A stretch of 64,000 nt of DNA, taken from assembly GCF_024347315.1 (NCBI RefSeq), contig NZ_AP025461.1, positions 1,488,001-1,552,000 on the forward strand. The letters run 5' to 3'. The stretch is from Vibrio atlanticus (GTDB taxonomy: Bacteria > Pseudomonadota > Gammaproteobacteria > Enterobacterales > Vibrionaceae). The first letter of the stretch is position 1. The number at the start of each line of letters is the position of its first letter. The translations under genes and the position numbers were made by a program. This document shows positions 58,397 through 64,000 of this stretch, piece by piece. A model generated the notes under the pieces. It was given only the letters and a program-made list of their open reading frames with translations. It did not search any database and was not told the origin of the DNA.

Positions 58397-58552
58397 AATA
58401 ACCACTACCTATATATTTATGTTGGCTTGTTAGTCAGGCCTTTCGGAGTGGTGCTATTGTTCAAAAAAACAGGTTATTGATATACCGTAAATTTACTGAA
58501 AATTTTATAGCTTCGGTGAATTTCATGAAATAAGAATATATTAATGTGTCGT

Positions 58553-59509
58553 TTATATTGAAAAACGTAATCCCAGAGTAAAGCCGATATCGGTGCTGTT
58601 ATCCATATTGCGAATATTCTCTGTCATCAAGGCTTCTAAACTAAACCTATTGAAGTGGTACCTATAACCGAGCACCACTTCATTAGACGGCTTTGAGAAA
58701 TCTGGTTCATCCGTTGCCCACCCTTGATAATTTAAAGACTCAACTAACAAACTGTGCCGAGCATTAAACATATACTCATACCCTAATGCCCAACTTGCGC
58801 TGAACCCCTCTAAACTAACTAAGTAGTCATCACCGTTACGGTGAACCAAACCTACCGTTGAAAAAAAGTTATGCCTTAAGGTGATAAAGCTGTAGTTAAG
58901 TTGGACGCCTTGTTCGAAGCTAGTTCTGGCAAACCGGCCACTTTTTACGTTGTTGTAAAATAAAGAGCCACCAGCAGAGAGCGACATCGGCCCTCTAGAA
59001 TGCAACAGAAGCTCATTGTAAAAAGTCAGCGCATTGGTTAAATCATCCCCCTCAAAATCAGACACATGAACCCCTGCATGATTAAAATCCATGGTGAACT
59101 GATCTTCAGCCACTTCATCCCGACCATTTTGGCCGATATTAAATAGGTCATGAAAGCCCATCACAAAACTATCAAGTCCATTATCTTTTGCAGTCACAAC
59201 TCGATAATCCAGCTCGGTTTTCCAAATTGGAGATGCTTGCCACTCAATCGCAATATTTGACTGGTTTTGATAATAGTCGAGCGAATACGCACTCGTGTGT
59301 GCCCATATACTTGCTTGGGTATAAGAGGACTTGAACTCAATAGTCCCCACCCTTTTGGGCTGAGCAGAACGAAGTTGTGTTGAAAGCACATTTGAATGAA
59401 TAGGTGACTGCGCATAGACAAACATTGGGGATGCGTTCGCGCTTGCAGTAGGATGAAAAAAAGTCAGTATCGAGACTGAAATACTCAGTAACGCCCTTAA
59501 ACTTATCAC
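58553..59509 (-). CDS. DUF3187 family secreted/outer-membrane protein
   Basis: A 318-residue protein with signal peptide (about 1-24, ending SANA), starting at GTG 59509. The body is beta-rich (VGTIEFKSSYTQASIWAHTS, QSNIAIEWQASPIWKTELDYRV, FTLGLRFSI at the end) and looks like an outer-membrane barrel of the DUF3187 type. Function unknown. It shares a 220-bp divergent promoter region with the LuxR-type regulator gene and is followed about 150 bp later by the porin gene on the same strand. Confidence 0.78.
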   Translation of the reverse strand: MISLRALLSISVSILTFFHPTASANASPMFVYAQSPIHSNVLSTQLRSAQPKRVGTIEFKSSYTQASIWAHTSAYSLDYYQNQSNIAIEWQASPIWKTELDYRVVTAKDNGLDSFVMGFHDLFNIGQNGRDEVAEDQFTMDFNHAGVHVSDFEGDDLTNALTFYNELLLHSRGPMSLSAGGSLFYNNVKSGRFARTSFEQGVQLNYSFITLRHNFFSTVGLVHRNGDDYLVSLEGFSASWALGYEYMFNARHSLLVESLNYQGWATDEPDFSKPSNEVVLGYRYHFNRFSLEALMTENIRNMDNSTDIGFTLGLRFSI

Positions 59510-59729
59510 AGTGTTTACTCGGTTCTATAAATGCCCGATTTTATTAAAAAACACCGTTCAATTAATGCAGTAGATCTACCGCTTATCATCCTAACATTTA
59601 GATTAAAGAGTTATAAAAAAACGAAAATTAGAACCTCTCGAAAATGTAAACATCTTATCTTGCACTGTGCTTTACGAACGCATAGTCTTCGGGATATTAA
59701 CCTGATGAATATATTGATAGAGGAAAGGT

Positions 59730-60524
59730 ATGTCGGCTACTAACCTAAATTTTGAACAATTGTTGATGAAGCAATCGACGACTCTCATCAATAGCGATCC
59801 TCAGTGTTTTCAAACCACCTGGTCAGAGGCGAGCTTTGACGTACTCGATTGGTTCGGGATGGATCGTTTAACACTCTACCCTAACTCAATGGTCTTACTG
59901 GAAGACGGAAAGACTTGTTCAGTATCGAAAGCGAACATACCCCCGGTCAATAAACAGAATCTCATTGGTGGCAACTATCTTGATTATTTAAAGCTGCTAA
60001 AGACCAAAAAAACTTATCTCGCGTTTTCGAAAGACGACCTCGAGAACACTCAGAATTACGTATTAAAGCAGTTATACAAAGAAGGGGGCCGATGGCACTG
60101 CATCATTCCTTTGCAACTCTTTAACCAACGCTGGGGAGCACTGTCTTTTACTAACTTTCACGACAACGATACCACTTTCGATCTTGAAGACATCCAGCGC
60201 TTAAAATTAGTCTGTGAGCTTTGGCTCTGTTATTGGCAGCACTCAACGCTAGCCAGAACATTAAAGCAAAATGAGAATCGGCTAGAAGATGACAGTGACA
60301 AATTACTCTTACTCACCAAGAAGCAGACCAAAGTGTTGGCACTTATTGCTCAAGGCCTAAGTGCAAAAGAGTGTGCGGAACAGCTCCATCTAAGCTCTCG
60401 AACTATAGAATCGCATAAGTACAGAATGCTTGGATTGCTCGATTTGAACAACCACAATGACCTCCTTCAGTTCGCGTTGCGTAATGGGTTAGGTATTACA
60501 GAAAACCTGCACACAACGCGTTAA
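59730..60524 (+). CDS. LuxR-family helix-turn-helix transcriptional regulator
   Basis: A 264-residue regulator: a GAF-like N-terminal sensing domain (about 15-175, with DWFGMDRLTLYPNSMVLLED and WHCIIPLQLFNQRWGALSF) and a C-terminal LuxR-type HTH (about 195-250). The HTH shows LTKKQTKVLALIAQGLSAKE and SSRTIESHKYRMLGLL. It lacks the acyl-homoserine-lactone residues of LuxR itself, so it is a solo LuxR-type protein sensing something else (inference). GAGGAAAGGT precedes the ATG. The divergent DUF3187 gene and perhaps the porin beyond it are its natural target candidates. Confidence 0.85.
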   Translation: MSATNLNFEQLLMKQSTTLINSDPQCFQTTWSEASFDVLDWFGMDRLTLYPNSMVLLEDGKTCSVSKANIPPVNKQNLIGGNYLDYLKLLKTKKTYLAFSKDDLENTQNYVLKQLYKEGGRWHCIIPLQLFNQRWGALSFTNFHDNDTTFDLEDIQRLKLVCELWLCYWQHSTLARTLKQNENRLEDDSDKLLLLTKKQTKVLALIAQGLSAKECAEQLHLSSRTIESHKYRMLGLLDLNNHNDLLQFALRNGLGITENLHTTR

Positions 60525-60634
60525 AACAATCTATTGACCCTGTAAATCATTCTGTGTTCGATGACCTTTAGCTCTTTATATCTGAAGGGGCTGTATTTAT
60601 GAAAGTTCTATATTTCTTGGTTTAAGGACACTGG

Positions 60635-61468
60635 CTACTCGTTACCTTCACTCAGAGCAAATTTAATTTCATCCGACGAAAAGCCTTTTCGACTTAGCAT
60701 AGCGTAAGCCTTTGAGCGCTCTTTGTGATCGTTGAGGTCATAAGATTTCTTTTGTAGTTGTTCTAAACACGAAGAGTAAAAATCCAGTTGCTCTTCGTTA
60801 ATTAACCGATCGACTAACGATGATAGTTCGCTCGTGTCTATTTGTCGTTGTCTAAGCTCTTGCTGAATAGCAGTCAAGCCTTTGCCTTTACGAGCATACT
60901 TAAGCACCTCTTTTTCCAAGTCGGCTTTCTCGGCCTTAATTTGAATATTACTCTTCAGTTCATGCGCTTGTGGGTGCTGATCAATCGCTACCTTAACTTG
61001 TTGATAGCTAAAGCCACGCTTTTGCAGCGTCGCAACCAGCTTTTCACGACTCATGGTAAAGCTTGTGTAGTAATGGTTGATTCGGTCTATCAAGATAGTT
61101 TGTTCATCAATAGACTTTTCGAATGACACTTTATGAATCGCATCAGAAATCACTGAGTCCGTCAGGCCTTTCTTTTTCAGTTTTTCGACAATATATCGAG
61201 AACCAAATTCACCCGAGAACGCTTGTTCCACAAATTGTTCTGCAAACACTTGGTCAGACTTGAGATACCCAAAGCCTTTCAGAGTTCCTAGAGTTTCATC
61301 AATCCACTCTTGATTATCGGTTTTCACTTTGAGCTTCGCAATCAACTCGCTTTCCGTCATATCTCGCTGAGTTAAATGCCACATCGCAGAGTTCATAACA
61401 CTTTCAATTCGCGTCGCTTTTCTTACCGTTGTATTTCTACCATTCGTTTTTTGCTGTGAATCATCCAT
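60635..61468 (-). CDS. RecX-like protein, oversized
   Basis: A 277-residue helical protein of the RecX family, which binds RecA filaments and limits RecA activity. Repeated three-helix modules are visible: MWHLTQRDMTESELIAKLKV, GFGYLKSDQVFAEQFVEQAF, REKLVATLQKRGFSYQQVKV, IQQELRQRQID and AYAMLSRKGFSSDEIKFAL. Usual RecX proteins are about 150 residues, so this one looks nearly doubled. It is not beside recA. It may be a second RecX paralogue (inference). The ribosome-binding site is weak. Confidence 0.8.
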   Translation of the reverse strand: MDDSQQKTNGRNTTVRKATRIESVMNSAMWHLTQRDMTESELIAKLKVKTDNQEWIDETLGTLKGFGYLKSDQVFAEQFVEQAFSGEFGSRYIVEKLKKKGLTDSVISDAIHKVSFEKSIDEQTILIDRINHYYTSFTMSREKLVATLQKRGFSYQQVKVAIDQHPQAHELKSNIQIKAEKADLEKEVLKYARKGKGLTAIQQELRQRQIDTSELSSLVDRLINEEQLDFYSSCLEQLQKKSYDLNDHKERSKAYAMLSRKGFSSDEIKFALSEGNE

Positions 61469-61570
61469 TCGATTTCAACTGTCCAAACTAAGCCTACCTC
61501 ATCATAACTTAATTCTAAGATGGTTGAGTTACCTAAAAGAGTGAAGCTCAATATAAATGGCAGCCAATAA

Positions 61571-61597
61571 AAATGGACGCTTATTCAGCGTCCATTT
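61571..61597 (-). terminator. Rho-independent terminator of the large MscS gene
   Basis: Perfect 10-bp stem AAATGGACGC / GCGTCCATTT with a seven-base loop and minus-strand T-rich tail, 50 bp after the stop. Confidence 0.85.
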
Positions 61598-61648
61598 GAT
61601 ATCACATTAAGTAGAAATCGACCTTAAGCCGTACTTAGTTTTTTTAGA

Positions 61649-63253
61649 TTAGCTCTCTTCGTGATTGTAAACATGTACATCACGTTGAGGGAATGGAATC
61701 GTGATGCCCTCTTCATCGAAGCGTTTCTTCACGGTTTCCGTCACATCCCAATACACTTCCCAGTAGTCATCTGTCTTAACCCAAGGTCTTACAACAAAAT
61801 CAACTGAAGACGTATTCAAGGTGTGAAGCTTGATCATATGCTCTGGTTTTTTCAACACTAGAGGGTGAGCAAGAATGATGTCGTTCAATACCGATTTTGC
61901 TTTATCGATATCATCTGAGTAACCGATACCAAAAACCATATCAACACGTCTCACACGCTCTGCTGTGATGTTGTTGATCACGTCACCCCAGATCTTGTTG
62001 TTTGGGATCACCAAGCGTTGGTTATCGATGGTTTGAATGGTCGTCGACACTAAGCTCATGTCTTTTACTGTACCTTGCACGCCAGCGACTTTAACCATAT
62101 CTCCCACATCATATGGGCGGTAGATCAAGATCATCAAGCCCGATGCAAAGTTAGACAGCGTATCTTGCAATGCAAAACCAATGATGACACCCGCAACACC
62201 GAAACCCGTTAATAGTGGTGCTAGCTCAATCCCTATTTGAGACAGGGCGATCAGCAAACCAACAAACACGACCGCTTTAGATGCAATTGATACAAAGAAG
62301 TCCTGCATCAATACACTGAAGTCCATTTTAGAGTGCGAAACACTCTTACGAACGGTTTTACGAGCCACATTAGCAATAAGGCGAGTTACATACAAAATAC
62401 CGAGGAAAAGCGCGAGTTTAACGATAAAAGAAGGGGTGTTTTCAAAAGCCCATGAGCTGAACGAACGTAACCAACCATCCAATAAATCTAACGCAACATC
62501 AATATCCAATACATCAGCATTTATATCACCAGTGGTCGCTAACAGAATGCGCTTATATGACGTTATATCTACCCCAAACGGTTCCATCAACGAGATCGTG
62601 TTTTCTAAGCTGGCAACCATAACGCTGGTTCGTTCTCTGAAACGTATTAATTCAGTTTTTATCGTCGCCTTTTCTTCTTCACTAACAAAAGACAAACGGC
62701 GCTCTAAATCTTGACGCTGCGTGTCTGTGTAGAGAATCGCATTTGTCAGATATTGCGAACGAGAAACTAGTGCGGTTTTTAACTGACTTTCCGCAGCCGA
62801 TACATCAACGCCTCGATCTTTTGACCAACTTAAGGTCTTAGAAAGTTGCTGATAGTAGTCATCCATCATTCCGATACGTTTTTGAATCAACAATTCAAGA
62901 CGCTTTTTTGCATCCCCTTCAGCCGAACGGTTGTCTTTGCTCATAGAGACAATTTTAACTTCGTTCAATGACAGTAAATGCTGTAAAAGCTCTACTTGCT
63001 GGGCAAGGACAGCGTCTAAGCCTTGCTTCTTATCAGATGATAATTGGGAGGATATCTCTTTGCGTAGTGCTTGGTTCTTTCTTCGCAATATGTCTTCTAG
63101 AAACGGCTTTTCAGCATCGTGCGCTGTTTCTAATGTAGCGAGGTCCAGCATTAGCTGGTCTTGTACTTCTGCTATTTTATCGACGCTTTGCGCAAAACTT
63201 CCAAATGCGACAAACGCCAACATTAACAATAGACAACGCCAAACCTTCATCAT
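61649..63253 (-). CDS. Large MscS-family mechanosensitive channel
   Basis: A 534-residue inner-membrane channel. Signal peptide about 1-22 (AFGSFAQS), a periplasmic coiled-coil part (about 23-235, Glu/Lys/Gln-rich), transmembrane helices (about 265-350), then the MscS core: pore helix LLTGFGVAGVIIGFALQDTL with typical Gly/Ala packing, MILIYRPYDVGDMVKVAG and the cytoplasmic domain ending in FPQRDVHVY. It should relieve osmotic pressure, perhaps with periplasmic sensing. TAGGAATTAGT precedes the ATG. Length and form differ from the small MscS gene at 19 kb. Confidence 0.92.
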   Translation of the reverse strand: MMKVWRCLLLMLAFVAFGSFAQSVDKIAEVQDQLMLDLATLETAHDAEKPFLEDILRRKNQALRKEISSQLSSDKKQGLDAVLAQQVELLQHLLSLNEVKIVSMSKDNRSAEGDAKKRLELLIQKRIGMMDDYYQQLSKTLSWSKDRGVDVSAAESQLKTALVSRSQYLTNAILYTDTQRQDLERRLSFVSEEEKATIKTELIRFRERTSVMVASLENTISLMEPFGVDITSYKRILLATTGDINADVLDIDVALDLLDGWLRSFSSWAFENTPSFIVKLALFLGILYVTRLIANVARKTVRKSVSHSKMDFSVLMQDFFVSIASKAVVFVGLLIALSQIGIELAPLLTGFGVAGVIIGFALQDTLSNFASGLMILIYRPYDVGDMVKVAGVQGTVKDMSLVSTTIQTIDNQRLVIPNNKIWGDVINNITAERVRRVDMVFGIGYSDDIDKAKSVLNDIILAHPLVLKKPEHMIKLHTLNTSSVDFVVRPWVKTDDYWEVYWDVTETVKKRFDEEGITIPFPQRDVHVYNHEES

Positions 63254-63505
63254 ACTAATTCCTATTATTGTCTAAATTGACCCTATAAATAGTAGTAAAA
63301 AGAAGATGGATAACAAGCATTTAAACGTATGTTGTGTTAAAACTTTGAAAATTATCAGCCTGTATCTAATATTTGAGAGTTCCAATCCCCTCTTATGACC
63401 TGTAGAGTACGCAACCAACAAAGAACAACAGCCAATATCGTCATTTAGGTGCATGTACTAAATCGCCTTAAATCCTATGTTGGCTCACAGCAAAAGAGCA
63501 TAAAA

Positions 63506-63754
63506 ATGAACAACGAACTTGATGTTATTGAGTCTCTAGAAGAGCTGGAGCAATTCCTAATTTCAGTAGAAGCAGGGGGCTTAGGTCTTGAAGACGTTGA
63601 AGGCGTAGGTATGGCCACCAATAATTCTGATGGTCGTCATTTCGTTGCAGTATTCAACAGCAGTCACAAGGTTTTACTCGCTCGCTGGATCACTAAAGAA
63701 ATCTTTGAAAATGGTAAAGACCTTGTGCGCAACGGTCCTCGCCGTTCTCACTAA
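63506..63754 (+). CDS. Small conserved-looking protein, 82 residues
   Basis: ATG 63506 (MNNELDVIESLEELEQFLIS) gives an acidic N-terminal helix followed by a short alpha/beta domain with GVGMATNNSDGRHFVAVFNS and a basic tail (RNGPRRSH). The frame extends 19 codons further upstream without support. The ribosome-binding site is weak. A terminator follows, so it looks like a real single gene. Family not recognised. Confidence 0.65.
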   Translation: MNNELDVIESLEELEQFLISVEAGGLGLEDVEGVGMATNNSDGRHFVAVFNSSHKVLLARWITKEIFENGKDLVRNGPRRSH

Positions 63755-63778
63755 ACCTTTCCAATAGCACCAATGGTT

Positions 63779-63818
63779 AAAGCCCAATACGTCCATCAGC
63801 GATCTGTTGGGCTTTTTT
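63779..63818 (+). terminator. Rho-independent terminator of the 82-residue gene
   Basis: Nine-bp stem AAAGCCCAA / TTGGGCTTT with a 19-base loop and T-run. Nothing else was recognised between here and the end of the window. Confidence 0.75.
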
Positions 63819-64000
63819 GTATCTCCTGATAATGAATAGAGCATTCTATACAGGATAAATTAGCGATAACTTCCAGTTGTTGTGAACTTTATCTAGAACT
63901 CAATGTCGTATTCGCGTGAGTTGGTGTTTATGCATCGTTTCACTTTAACAATTTCATGACTTGTGACTCGAAGAGAACTTATTTAAGCTAGCCACAATTC

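Overview
The window reads as a chromosomal segment of a marine gamma-proteobacterium of the Vibrionaceae, most likely Vibrio. That is inference from several things: an OmpU-like porin, Vibrio-style extragenic repeats, a giant type I secreted adhesin with a VCA0849-type C-terminal signal, and close E. coli-like versions of RNase II, DeaD, DbpA, PepT, Tas and YdhF. The mix of housekeeping paralogues and accessory genes would suit the second chromosome, but no replication origin is present to prove it. No rRNA, tRNA or CRISPR array was seen.

Layout. 0-3 kb: two TonB-dependent siderophore receptors on the minus strand, the first (FecA-like) cut by the window edge. 3-10 kb: acetate kinase without pta, a TA-flanked miniature inverted-repeat element, the cold-shock RNA helicase deaD, and divergent rnb. 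10-13.5 kb: an AraC regulator, a small unknown gene, an orphan PstS-like phosphate-binding protein with a candidate Pho box, and a MaoC-type hydratase; the gaps here hold three kinds of short repeats. 13.8-18.2 kb: a two-gene RND efflux pump. 18.4-27.4 kb: dCMP deaminase, a small MscS channel, a DM13 protein, pepT, a 48-residue small protein, a Tas-like aldo/keto reductase, a TrmH methyltransferase, a 123-bp tandem repeat block, fdxA and a large FAD-dependent dehydrogenase.

27.5-30.8 kb is the clearest accessory island. It holds a phage holin-like remnant, then a compact A+T-rich three-gene operon (a ParA-like ATPase, a 203-residue unknown protein and a 233-residue helical unknown protein translationally coupled by an ATGA overlap), then broken reading frames. 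This is the best candidate here for an undescribed system; a defence or mobile-element maintenance role is only inferred from its form and setting. 30.8-38.8 kb returns to core genes: bluB, a RhlE-like helicase, a PPC/DUF296 protein, a DEDDh exonuclease, a DUF6279 lipoprotein, dbpA and ydhF.

39-54.7 kb is one long minus-strand operon for a 3065-residue Ig-repeat adhesin and its type I secretion machine (ABC exporter, HlyD adaptor, TolC channel). An OmpA-type lipoprotein and a PstS-like periplasmic protein follow, where related adhesin operons often carry lapG/lapD-type genes. 54.9-64 kb: M3 oligopeptidase, a small unknown gene, porin, a DUF3187 protein divergent from a LuxR-type regulator, an oversized RecX-like protein, a large MscS channel and a small conserved protein.
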